From NCBI RefSeq assembly GCF_016055025.1, contig NZ_JAECVW010000007.1: a stretch of 64,000 bases of DNA; one strand, written 5' to 3'. The notes beneath the pieces are model-generated. The model worked only from the letters and a program-made list of their open reading frames with translations, did no database searches and was not told the DNA's origin. Every line of letters begins with the position of its first letter. Position 1 is the stretch's first letter. Both the position numbers and the translations under genes were made by a program. The DNA is from Thermoactinomyces intermedius (lineage in GTDB: Bacteria > Bacillota > Bacilli > Thermoactinomycetales > Thermoactinomycetaceae). Of the stretch, positions 8,010 through 15,604 are shown one piece after another.

Positions 8010-9191
8010 ATGGAGGAAATGTTGACTTATCGGCAGAGGTTCCAACGATATCTGAAACGCGAGAAAAAAAAGGCCGTGTTCCATTCGTACATTGCTTTGT
8101 TCCTCATTATTGTGTTGATGACGGGATGGACGGTCTTGGATCGCGTGAAAGCCGTATCCGTTCGGGAGGATCCCGACAGCCGGCTGACGGTTACGCTTGT
8201 GGGGGACATGATGTTCGGGCGGCATATCGAGGATGTGATCGTCAAAAACTACGGCTATGAATATTTATTTCATTATGTTCGTCCTTATTTTCAGTATTCG
8301 GATTATGTGACGGGAAACTTTGAGAATCCCATCGTAAACCGGCGGGGTTATCCCAAGGCGGACAAATTTATTCATCTGAGCACAAAACCCGAAGCGGCCA
8401 AAGCATTGAAAAAAGTAGGTTTTTCCACCGTCAATCTGGCTAACAACCATATGAAGGATTATGGGAAACAAGGGTTGTTGGATACGTTGAAAGCTTTTCG
8501 GGATGCCGGAGTGGAGACCGTCGGGGCCGGCAGTCATTTGGACGAAGCCGTTGAAGTGGTGTATCAAACCGTCAACGGGATAAAAATTGCCACCTTGGGT
8601 TTTTCCGATGTGATGCCGGTCGATTTCCGCGCGACACATCAACGCTCCGGAATCGCTCCGGCGGATCCGGATGTTTGGTTTCCGCAAGTGGCCAAAGCCA
8701 AACAAAATGCGGATTTGGTGATTGTACATATGCATTGGGGATTGGAATATGACAGCCGCAATCATCCGCGGCAGAGGGATCTGGGGCATGCTTTGATCGA
8801 TGCCGGAGCGGATCTTGTGGTCGGCCATCATCCCCATGTGTTGGAACCGGTCGAGGTGTATAAAAACGGCGTGATTTTTTACAGCTTGGGCAATTTTGTG
8901 TTTGATCAGGGTTGGACCCGTACCCGCGAAAGCGTGCTGGTGCAATACAAGGTGTTAAACAATGATACAGCCCGGTTGGAAATTTATCCGTTAATGATCC
9001 GGGAAGGGCAACCGCGTCCGCTTTTGGGATGGAGTCAGGTGTACCGGCGTGAGCGGGTGTTTATGCAAATGACACAAGAAAGGATTTATTCGAATCTGTG
9101 GAATCGCACATGGAAACGGGAAAACAACATTCTTGTCCGAACGGTTCCGCTTCCGCCCGGGCTGAAAGGAGGGAAAAAGGTTGAACAATAA
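8010..9191 (+). CDS. Poly-gamma-glutamate system protein PgsA/CapA, second paralogue
   Basis: This is the second CapA-family protein in the operon, about 394 residues. It has the same build as the first: 'RQRFQRYLKREKKK', one anchor helix, then the CapA domain with 'TLVGDMMFGR', 'NLANNHMKDYG', 'VIVHMHWGLEYD' and 'GHHPHVLEPVEV'. The two copies are alike along their whole length but clearly diverged at protein and DNA level, so this is an old duplication, not an assembly repeat. Start choice is uncertain (GTG 7998, ATG 8010, ATG 8019); AAGGGA favours 8010. Its stop overlaps the start of the CapD-type gene by 11 bases, so the two are probably coupled in translation. Confidence 0.88.
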   Translation: MEEMLTYRQRFQRYLKREKKKAVFHSYIALFLIIVLMTGWTVLDRVKAVSVREDPDSRLTVTLVGDMMFGRHIEDVIVKNYGYEYLFHYVRPYFQYSDYVTGNFENPIVNRRGYPKADKFIHLSTKPEAAKALKKVGFSTVNLANNHMKDYGKQGLLDTLKAFRDAGVETVGAGSHLDEAVEVVYQTVNGIKIATLGFSDVMPVDFRATHQRSGIAPADPDVWFPQVAKAKQNADLVIVHMHWGLEYDSRNHPRQRDLGHALIDAGADLVVGHHPHVLEPVEVYKNGVIFYSLGNFVFDQGWTRTRESVLVQYKVLNNDTARLEIYPLMIREGQPRPLLGWSQVYRRERVFMQMTQERIYSNLWNRTWKRENNILVRTVPLPPGLKGGKKVEQ

Positions 9192-10821
9192 GAAATTTCA
9201 TGTCATCTTGGCTGTTTTTGTGATTGTCGGTACGATTTTTGCTTATTTTTATAAAAGCAATGAGTATGATTCCAAAGCTTTTGAGCAAACCGTCGACCAA
9301 AAGAACAAGCATAAATACGGAGTGGCTGCGGCGCATCCGGAAGCGGTCAAAGTGGGGATGCGCATTTTGGAACAAGGCGGCAATGCGGTGGATGCGGCGA
9401 TTGCCGTCGGATATGCATTGGGAGTCGTTGAGCCTTACGGATCGGGGCTTGGCGGCGGCGGAACAATGTTGATTGATTTTTACAGCAAGGAGAAAGACCC
9501 CGTGGTTATCGATTATCGGGAAACGGCACCATATACCGGGATCATTCCGGATAACGGAGTGGGGGTTCCGGGGTTTGTGAAAGGAATGGAACTCGCTCAT
9601 CAACGATACGGCAAATTGCCGATGGAGCAGTTGATTCAACCTTCAATAGAGCTGGCGGAACAGGGGTTTGAAGTCACCCCGATTTTAAACAGCCGCTTAC
9701 AGGCGGCCAAATACCGGTTGCCGGTCAACGATCTGAAGCACATGTTCCCGGACGGGGAACCGATTCAGGCACACCGCTTGCTGGTCCAAAAAGATCTGGC
9801 CAATACACTGAAGGCGATTCAAAAGGACGGATCCAAAGCGTTTTATGAAGGCTTGATCGCCAAAGATATCGAGAATAAATCCCAAGGCGTGAAAGTCAGT
9901 GATTTACACAAGTATCAGCCATTGGTCAAAGAACCGCTTGTTGTAAAATACGGGAACTATGAAATGATCACCCCTTCTCCGCCAACCGGAGGAATTATGT
10001 TGGCCGAGTCGTTGAAAATGGCTGACAAACTCAAGGTGGGCAAAACCCGGGACTTGTCTGCCGATCAAATTCATTTGCTCGGGGAAATTGACAAAAGGGT
10101 GAACCATGCGCGGCGCCAAAACGTGGGAGATCCGCAGTTTGCCAAGGTTCCGGTAAAGGAGATGCTGGCGGATCAATATATTCAACAATTAACAAAGGAT
10201 GTCAACCTCAAACAAATTTCGAGCCAGTATCAAACCGTGGCCGATTCGCTCGCGGATAAAGAGGAGCATGACAATACGACCCACTTTGTGGTTGTCGATA
10301 AAGACGGAAACATGGTGACGGCCACCAATACCCTGAGTAACTTTTTCGGATCGGGGATTTACGTGGATGGCTTTTTCTTAAACAACCAGTTAAAAAACTT
10401 CAGTCTCATCAAAAGCTCTCCCAATCGTCCCCAATTGGGGAAACGGCCCGTCAGTTATACGGCTCCGACCATTTTTGCCAAAAACGGACGCCCGGTTTTG
10501 GGAATCGGAAGTGCAGGGGGAAGCCGGATCACGCCGGTGTTGACACAAGTGGTATTGCGTATTTTGGAATATGATCTGCCGGTCCAGTCGGCCATCAACC
10601 GCCCCCGGTTTATCGTGGAGGATAATATCGTTTATGTCGAAAGAGCGTTGCCTGCCAATGTCCAGAAAGAATTGGAACAAAAAGGATATCAGGTGATTGT
10701 GAAACCGACGGGCATGTATTACGGGGGAGTGCAAGGCATCCAGGTGAACCGGAGTAAAAACAAGATGGAAGGAGGGTTTGACGGACGACGGGACGGAGCC
10801 TTTCGCTTTGGTGCAGACTAA
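9181..10821 (+). CDS. capD: CapD-type gamma-glutamyltransferase (capsule anchoring/depolymerase)
   Basis: This is an Ntn-hydrolase of 546 residues beginning with a TTG behind GGAGGG. A single N-terminal hydrophobic helix (residues 7-24) works as an uncleaved anchor or signal. The large subunit shows 'GGNAVDAAIAVGYALGVVEP' and 'GLGGGGTM'. The autocleavage nucleophile is predicted at T366 in 'DNTTHFVVVDKDGN', and 'GSAGGSRI' is the gamma-glutamyl-binding loop. In B. anthracis CapD uses this chemistry to attach poly-gamma-glutamate to peptidoglycan and to trim it; in B. subtilis related enzymes degrade the polymer. Its place inside the pgs operon favours a capsule role over glutathione breakdown. 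'Anchoring' remains an inference. Confidence 0.88.
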   Translation: MNNKKFHVILAVFVIVGTIFAYFYKSNEYDSKAFEQTVDQKNKHKYGVAAAHPEAVKVGMRILEQGGNAVDAAIAVGYALGVVEPYGSGLGGGGTMLIDFYSKEKDPVVIDYRETAPYTGIIPDNGVGVPGFVKGMELAHQRYGKLPMEQLIQPSIELAEQGFEVTPILNSRLQAAKYRLPVNDLKHMFPDGEPIQAHRLLVQKDLANTLKAIQKDGSKAFYEGLIAKDIENKSQGVKVSDLHKYQPLVKEPLVVKYGNYEMITPSPPTGGIMLAESLKMADKLKVGKTRDLSADQIHLLGEIDKRVNHARRQNVGDPQFAKVPVKEMLADQYIQQLTKDVNLKQISSQYQTVADSLADKEEHDNTTHFVVVDKDGNMVTATNTLSNFFGSGIYVDGFFLNNQLKNFSLIKSSPNRPQLGKRPVSYTAPTIFAKNGRPVLGIGSAGGSRITPVLTQVVLRILEYDLPVQSAINRPRFIVEDNIVYVERALPANVQKELEQKGYQVIVKPTGMYYGGVQGIQVNRSKNKMEGGFDGRRDGAFRFGAD

Positions 10822-10845
10822 TGGAGACGGGTTGGAGGCATGGGT

Positions 10846-11415
10846 ATGAAGCGTTTGTTGCAAATACTTACTCCTTTTTTGATCATTGGAGCCATATTGT
10901 TTTTTTTAATGGATTTTCGTCATGTGGAACAGCTGAGTCCCGAAGAAAAACAAGCGATTGAAAAATACCGGGAACAGCTGGTGAAAGGAACCTTGCTGGA
11001 CAAGCCGGATGAAGGGATTTTCCGACGGGAAGATTTCGATGCGATTGCCAGATCTTTGGACGCACTTCATCAGCATGATCACTATTATGTGTTCGGGCCG
11101 GAATGGGGGGCTCCGCTTGATCATCCGGAAAGCGAATTTCAAAACATTGAATCCATCATCAATCAACCCGAATATGTAAACAACGGAAAGTACTTTGCTT
11201 TTTTCCAGGCTTTTCGTCAGGATTTGAACCAGGCAAAGAATAACTTGGGAACGAGAGCTTCCCATGACATTTTGGACGACTTGTCCACTTTGGTTTTTAC
11301 GGATGAAATCGTCGAGGACCGGCAATGGAGCCAATCGGAGACGATCCGGGTCATGAAAGAAACCGGCCTGAAATTAATCAAAGAAGAAAATCAGAATGCA
11401 CCAAACTCCGGGTGA
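10846..11415 (+). CDS. Unknown membrane-anchored protein, last gene of capsule operon
   Basis: This encodes 189 residues, starting at ATG 10846, seven bases after GGAGG. Residues 5-22 form a single membrane helix and the rest is predicted outside: charged, acidic and mostly helical, with several aromatic residues ('HDHYYVFGPEW', 'NGKYFAFFQAF'). There is no motif I recognise. It lies 24 bases behind the CapD-type gene and ahead of a strong terminator, so it is the sixth cistron of the pgs operon. It is far longer than the 47-55-residue PgsE/CapE that occupies a similar place in Bacillus and has no visible likeness to it. A role in capsule export, anchoring or regulation is an inference from position only. 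Confidence 0.75.
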   Translation: MKRLLQILTPFLIIGAILFFLMDFRHVEQLSPEEKQAIEKYREQLVKGTLLDKPDEGIFRREDFDAIARSLDALHQHDHYYVFGPEWGAPLDHPESEFQNIESIINQPEYVNNGKYFAFFQAFRQDLNQAKNNLGTRASHDILDDLSTLVFTDEIVEDRQWSQSETIRVMKETGLKLIKEENQNAPNSG

Positions 11416-11442
11416 ATCCATGACCCGGAGTGCTTTTTTTTT
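11405..11442 (+). terminator. Terminator of the pgs operon
   Basis: ACTCCGGGT (11405-11413) pairs with ACCCGGAGT (11423-11431), followed by a nine-base T-run. The left arm overlaps the last codons of the operon. Confidence 0.9.
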
Positions 11443-11520
11443 CTGGAAATGGGAAAAATCATGGAATCGTTATATAATAACAACCAAAAGATGAAGTCAA
11501 TCATGATGGAGTGAATATAA

Positions 11521-11760
11521 ATGATCCCTCTTGTCGAGTTTTGCATCAATAATTTGACGGATGAAGTGCTGGCCGTAAAAAACGAGCTGGAAAAAGACCC
11601 GGGGATCGATGTGTTGGAGTATGACTGTTTGGGAAACTGCGGAATCTGTGCGCAAGGTCCCTATGCATTGGTCAACGGGGAAATCGTCACGGCAGACAGC
11701 GGAAAAGAACTTCTCAAGAAAATTTATGAGGAGATTGAACACATGGAAATTCGTTATTAA
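11521..11760 (+). CDS. yuzB: YuzB family protein (DUF1450)
   Basis: This is a 79-residue protein of the DUF1450 family. Three cysteines are arranged as 'EFCINN' and 'DCLGNCGICAQGPYALVNG', a pattern resembling 2Fe-2S thioredoxin-like ferredoxin fragments. The biochemical role is not established. It is found beside yuzD/yutI/yumC in Bacillus as well. Its own promoter is likely, since a TATAAT-like box (around 11474) lies between the preceding terminator and the start. Confidence 0.85.
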   Translation: MIPLVEFCINNLTDEVLAVKNELEKDPGIDVLEYDCLGNCGICAQGPYALVNGEIVTADSGKELLKKIYEEIEHMEIRY

Positions 11761-11798
11761 AAAAAGCATCCGGTTAAAACAACCGGATGCTTTTTTAG
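11759..11798. terminator. Bidirectional terminator between yuzB and mqnE
   Basis: AAGCATCCGGTT and AACCGGATGCTT form a 12-bp stem, with a T-run on the plus strand and an A-run (T-run for the minus strand) on the other side. It serves both convergent genes. Confidence 0.85.
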
Positions 11799-12895
11799 TA
11801 AACCGCAATTTCGTTGTAGAACGTGTCCCGTTCGACCGGTGTGCGGTTGGCGCCTTTGATCAGCCAGATCAGTTCGTCTTTGGTCAATGCTTGTTGCGTC
11901 AAAGCGCCTGCGGCATGGCTGATTCGTTCCTGAACCAGGGTTCCGTGCAGATCGGAAGAACCAAATTGTGTGGCCAATTGGGCCAGCTGTGTTCCAATAT
12001 TAATAAAATACGCCTTGATATGCGGGAAATTATCCAGCATCAGCCGGCTGATGGCAATGGTTTTCAGATCGTCCATCGCCGAAGTGCGGCGTTTGATGGA
12101 AGCATTGACGCTTTTGGGTTGCACCGCCAGGGGAATAAATACCAAAAAGCCGTTTGTTTCGTCTTGCAATTCACGCAGGCGGATCATGTGAATCAACCGT
12201 TCTTCCTTGGTTTCAATCGATCCGTACAGCATGGTGCTGTGTGTTTTCATTCCCAGCTTGTGCGCGGTGCGGTGGACGTTCAACCAGTCGTCGGTGCTTG
12301 CTTTGTCAGGGCTCATTTTTAAGCGGTAACGCTCGGTCAGGATTTCCGCACCGCCGCCGGTCAGGGAGCTGACGCCGGCGTCCATCAGTTCTTTCAAGAC
12401 CGTTTCGACCGAACGCCCTGACAAGCGGGAGAAAAATTCCACTTCGGCCGCCGTGTAAGCTTTGATGGTCACATGCGGATAGTGTTTTTTCAAGATGGCC
12501 ACCGTTTCAAGATAATAGTCAAACGGCACCGTGTGGTTATGTCCGCCGACAATGTGGAATTCCCGGATTCCTTCCGTGTACCGCTCGCCGACATGTTCCA
12601 GCAATTCCTCGGGCGACATGGTGTAAGCCCCTTCTTCCCCGGGATCCCGCCGGAAAGCGCAGAATGCACATCTGGCTTCACAAACGTTTGTCGGGTTTAA
12701 GTACATATTTTGGATAAAGTAAACACGATCCCCGTTCTTTCTCCTGTTTACTTCATTGGCCAATTGACCGATGGTGAGCAGGTCCGGCGATTCGTATAAG
12801 GTGAGCCCGTCTTCCAATGTAAGGCGTTCCCCGTGTTTCACCTTCTCCACAATCGTATCCAAATTGCGGTCTGAAACCGTGGTGGTTAACGACAT
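11795..12895 (-). CDS. mqnE: Aminofutalosine synthase (radical SAM)
   Basis: This is a radical SAM enzyme of 366 residues. Cys72, Cys76 and Cys79 form the CX3CX2C motif that binds the [4Fe-4S] cluster, within 'TNVCEARCAFCAFRR'. 'FHIVGGHNH' is the GGE-type SAM-binding region in the MqnE form. MqnE joins 3-[(1-carboxyvinyl)oxy]benzoate and SAM to form aminofutalosine in the alternative menaquinone pathway. MqnC, the sister radical SAM enzyme, is the main alternative, but the 'HIVGGxHx' segment fits MqnE better. The start is ATG 12895 behind GAGGAGG. No other mqn gene is in this window. It implies the organism makes menaquinone by the futalosine route rather than by MenA-F. Confidence 0.85.
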   Translation of the reverse strand: MSLTTTVSDRNLDTIVEKVKHGERLTLEDGLTLYESPDLLTIGQLANEVNRRKNGDRVYFIQNMYLNPTNVCEARCAFCAFRRDPGEEGAYTMSPEELLEHVGERYTEGIREFHIVGGHNHTVPFDYYLETVAILKKHYPHVTIKAYTAAEVEFFSRLSGRSVETVLKELMDAGVSSLTGGGAEILTERYRLKMSPDKASTDDWLNVHRTAHKLGMKTHSTMLYGSIETKEERLIHMIRLRELQDETNGFLVFIPLAVQPKSVNASIKRRTSAMDDLKTIAISRLMLDNFPHIKAYFINIGTQLAQLATQFGSSDLHGTLVQERISHAAGALTQQALTKDELIWLIKGANRTPVERDTFYNEIAVY

Positions 12896-13289
12896 GGAGG
12901 GTTCCTCCTCTCATTACTGATCAAACAAACAACCAATGATATCTGAAATTATTTCGAATGTCTAAATAACCAATCGAACTTATATTATTCTACCACAAAG
13001 GATAATCATTGGAAAACAAGCGGGAAGGCATCTTCCGGCCGCCCGGATTTTGTCAATTTCCCGGGAGGGAAGGGGTTTACAATTTTTTACATGATGGCTC
13101 AAAAAGTTTGGAAAGGATGGAGATAACAAGAAGATGTGTCTAAATAATATATTTAATTGAATAATTTGTAAAAAATGCAGCTTTTCTTTTCGGTTTTGTC
13201 ATTGTATACTGAAAATAACTGGCAGATTTCGAACAAATGTGCCTTGTTTTGTGAGAGATGGGTCAAGATAGGGAAGAGGAGGTCATGAG
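12896..13289. other. 394-bp intergenic region, divergent promoters
   Basis: This AT-rich stretch lies between two divergent genes. A possible -10 TATACT lies at about 13205 for the rightward gene, but its -35 is poor. No RNA gene, repeat or reading frame that I can support was found. Confidence 0.4.
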
Positions 13290-13532
13290 ATGAGTGGGGG
13301 TCCGGCGTTAAAAGATCAGTTGGAAAAAGCAAGAAAACGCATGGAAGAAGCGGCGGATCGTTTCGGTTTGAATCATCCGGCCGTTTATGAACTGAGCCGG
13401 GAGCTAGATGAACTGCATAATTTGTGGGAACAGGAAACGATTCTTCACCAAAGGGAAGATGAAATCATCTATCCGCTTCGGATGCAAAGAACGAAAAAAC
13501 GATCCAAACAGGCGATGATGGAAGCGATCTGA
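13290..13532 (+). CDS. Spo0E-like aspartyl-phosphate phosphatase
   Basis: This 80-residue all-alpha protein carries 'ELSRELDELHNLW', a version of the Spo0E signature SQELD (here SRELD) that contacts response-regulator Asp-phosphate. A long coiled-coil-like N-terminal helix precedes it, matching the two-helix build of Spo0E/YisI/YnzD. Such proteins remove phosphate from Spo0A-P and delay sporulation. Residues after the motif are basic and extended. I cannot tell from sequence whether Spo0A is the target. The start at 13290 has AGAGGAGG upstream. Confidence 0.7.
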   Translation: MSGGPALKDQLEKARKRMEEAADRFGLNHPAVYELSRELDELHNLWEQETILHQREDEIIYPLRMQRTKKRSKQAMMEAI

Positions 13533-13594
13533 GCTCATTGGTTGTATCAGGGGAAGATTCCCTTGTATACTGTAAGAGAAGGAGGGAATGCCCC

Positions 13595-13954
13595 GTGATT
13601 AAATTGACGGAACAAGCCGCTTTAAAAGTGAAAGATATGTTGAGCGAGCAAGAGCATCCGGAAAATCTCTATCTGCGCGTCGGCGTGGAATACGGCGGAT
13701 GCAGCGGTTTTTCATATAGTATGGGATTTGATGAAGAAAAGAAAGAAAATGACCTGGAACTGGACCAGTTCGGTGTCCGGATTTTGATCGACCAACGAAG
13801 CCAACCGTTGCTGAAGGGAACGGTGATTGATTACAAAGAAACCGTCATGGGCGGCGGATTCAGTATTGATAATCCGAATGCAACGGTGACTTGCGGTTGC
13901 GGCTCTTCATTCCGGACGGCAACGGAATCCGGCCGGCCCGACGAGAATTGCTGA
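13595..13954 (+). CDS. HesB/IscA-type Fe-S carrier
   Basis: This 119-residue A-type carrier has the three conserved cysteines: C36 in 'GGCSGFSY' and C100/C102 in 'TCGCGSSF'. These ligate an Fe-S cluster for transfer to apo-proteins. 'DYKETVMGGGFSIDNPNA' is the family consensus. I start at GTG 13595 behind GGAGGG; the preceding codons of the longer frame have no likeness to the family. The equivalent in B. subtilis is YutM (ErpA-like), also near yuzB, yumC and yutI. Confidence 0.9.
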   Translation: MIKLTEQAALKVKDMLSEQEHPENLYLRVGVEYGGCSGFSYSMGFDEEKKENDLELDQFGVRILIDQRSQPLLKGTVIDYKETVMGGGFSIDNPNATVTCGCGSSFRTATESGRPDENC

Positions 13955-13956
13955 AA

Positions 13957-13990
13957 AAAACCCGTCTCCATGTGAGATGGGTTTTTTTCA
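13957..13990. terminator. Bidirectional terminator
   Basis: The AAACCCGTCTC / GAGATGGGTTT stem has T-runs on both strands. It overlaps the stop of the convergent zinc-ribbon gene at 13988. Confidence 0.8.
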
Positions 13991-14251
13991 GGATATCGGG
14001 ATTTCATCCACCATCATTACTTTGGAATGCCCGCAAGCGGGACAGGTGAGTGCATGGGGACATTGACGGGTTTTCAGATCAGTCAGCCCGTCGGTCATTT
14101 TCAGATCATCAATCTCACGATACGGGCTGTAGTCACTGAACAGATCGGTCAACCGACCGTTGTCTTCCAAAACATGCCCGCATCCGGGGCAACGATGATC
14201 TTCGAGGGCGGAAAACCCGTTACATACGGGACAAGCATAATGAGTACCCAA
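13988..14251 (-). CDS. Small two-zinc-ribbon protein
   Basis: This 87-residue protein begins at TTG 14251. CPVC and CPGC near the N-terminus form one rubredoxin-like knuckle pair, and a second cysteine cluster ('QCPHALTCPACGHS') lies near the C-terminus. The family is not recognised; proteins of this look are often unnamed zinc ribbons that help nucleic-acid or redox enzymes. The gene follows yumC on the same strand. Its ribosome site lies inside the 3' arm of a terminator-like hairpin, so its translation and transcription may both depend on that structure. Confidence 0.7.
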   Translation of the reverse strand: MGTHYACPVCNGFSALEDHRCPGCGHVLEDNGRLTDLFSDYSPYREIDDLKMTDGLTDLKTRQCPHALTCPACGHSKVMMVDEIPIS

Positions 14252-14302
14252 AAAAATCCCTCCTTTGATTTTATCTTTATCGTTTCAAATCAAAGGAGGG
14301 AT
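14250..14302 (-). promoter_or_regulatory. Terminator-form hairpin that contains the next gene's ribosome site
   Basis: Two 16-base arms (14256-14271 and 14287-14302) pair perfectly around a 15-base loop. On the minus strand they are followed by a T-run: a textbook terminator after yumC. The 3' arm also carries the AGGAGGG ribosome site of the zinc-ribbon gene that starts at 14251. Folding would therefore both end most yumC transcripts and hide the ribosome site in those that read through. Confidence 0.75.
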
Positions 14303-14313
14303 CATGCAACCAT

Positions 14314-15321
14314 TTAGCGGTCCAATTTTAAATTGGAGCTGTGTTGAGGCTGAACGCGGGCATCCGGATCGATGTATTGTTTGGCATGGTTGACGGCGAT
14401 GGGAGCCTCCCCGAAACCGACGGTGATCAGTTTGACTTTTCCTTCATAGGTGGCAATATCGCCGGCGGCGTAAATGCCGGGGATGTTGGTTTCCATTTTG
14501 GAATTGACGAGGATGGCTCCTTTTTCGATATGAAGCCCCCACTCTTGAATCGGCCCCAAGGAAGAGACAAATCCAAAGCTGACAATCACTTCATCCACTT
14601 TCAATTCCTCGGAAACCCCGCTTTTTTTATCAGAAATCGTCACTTTTTCGATGTGGGTGTCTCCTTCGATCGCGGTAATTTCCCGCGGGGTTAACACCCT
14701 GATGCCGGAATTCATCATTTTTTCGACACTGTGTTCATGAGCGCGGAATTTGTCCCGGCGATGGATCAAGGTCACACTTTTTGCGACCGGTTCCAACATC
14801 AAAGCCCAATCCACCGCGGAATCTCCCCCGCCGGCAATCAGTACATCTTTTCCTTCAAACTGCCGTTTGTCTTTGACAAAGTAATGAATGTGGGTGTTTT
14901 CAAATTTTTCGGCTTCCGGCAGTTTCAATTTGCGTGGTTCAAAAGCTCCGCATCCTGCGGTGATAATCACGGAACGACCCAAATGCACTTGTTTTTGGGT
15001 GACAACCTCAAATAACCGTTCTTCTTTTTTATGAACTTGTAAAACCTTTTCATCCAAACAATAGGTGGGATGAAAAAGGTCGGCTTGCTCAATCAGATTA
15101 TCCACCAGGTTTTGGGCGGTGACTTTGGGAAAACCGGCGATGTCATAAATATATTTTTCCGGATAGAGTGCAGACAATTGGCCTCCCAATTGCGGCAGGC
15201 TTTCGATGACCTTGACGGAAGCTTGGCGCATTCCGGCGTAAAAAGCAGCAAAGAGACCGGTTGGCCCTCCGCCGATCACGATGATATCGGTTATGTTTTG
15301 TTCAACTTGTTGTGTTGTCAC
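14314..15321 (-). CDS. yumC: Ferredoxin/flavodoxin-NADP(+) reductase, thioredoxin-reductase-like type
   Basis: This is a 335-residue flavoprotein. The FAD loop 'IVIGGGPTGLFAAFYAG' is at the N-terminus, the NADPH loop is 'VLIAGGGDSAVDWA', and 'GIYAAGDIATYEGK' closes the FAD site. It lacks the redox CXXC of true thioredoxin reductase, replaced around residue 135 by 'TAGCGAFEPRKL'; this and the length place it with YumC. It moves electrons between NADPH and ferredoxin or flavodoxin. The start is GTG 15321 behind GGAGGTG. The neighbours yuzB, ndh and yuiAB match B. subtilis order. Confidence 0.93.
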   Translation of the reverse strand: MTTQQVEQNITDIIVIGGGPTGLFAAFYAGMRQASVKVIESLPQLGGQLSALYPEKYIYDIAGFPKVTAQNLVDNLIEQADLFHPTYCLDEKVLQVHKKEERLFEVVTQKQVHLGRSVIITAGCGAFEPRKLKLPEAEKFENTHIHYFVKDKRQFEGKDVLIAGGGDSAVDWALMLEPVAKSVTLIHRRDKFRAHEHSVEKMMNSGIRVLTPREITAIEGDTHIEKVTISDKKSGVSEELKVDEVIVSFGFVSSLGPIQEWGLHIEKGAILVNSKMETNIPGIYAAGDIATYEGKVKLITVGFGEAPIAVNHAKQYIDPDARVQPQHSSNLKLDR

Positions 15322-15604
15322 AAGCGCACCTCCAAAATATTATTGCGAAAATGGAGAAAATTATATAATAATCATATAACACGATGTGATGATCGAATCC
15401 ATAGCTTTAAAAAATTTACCAATTCGTTTTTGCCGGATAGACTGAAATGAAGTGGAGAAAATGTGAACAAAAGCTCTTGCTAAAAGTTCGTGAAAATAAT
15501 ATCATAGTCAATGGCATGATTCAATGATCACGAAGCGTTCGAACCTTTTCAGATTGTGAGAAATCAATCATACTAAATAATACTTTAGATGGATGTGATT
15601 TGTG

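Noticed and set aside
6785..9191. Assembly artefact as explanation for two pgsA genes
   Set aside because: The copies differ throughout in DNA and protein, including N-termini and linkers.
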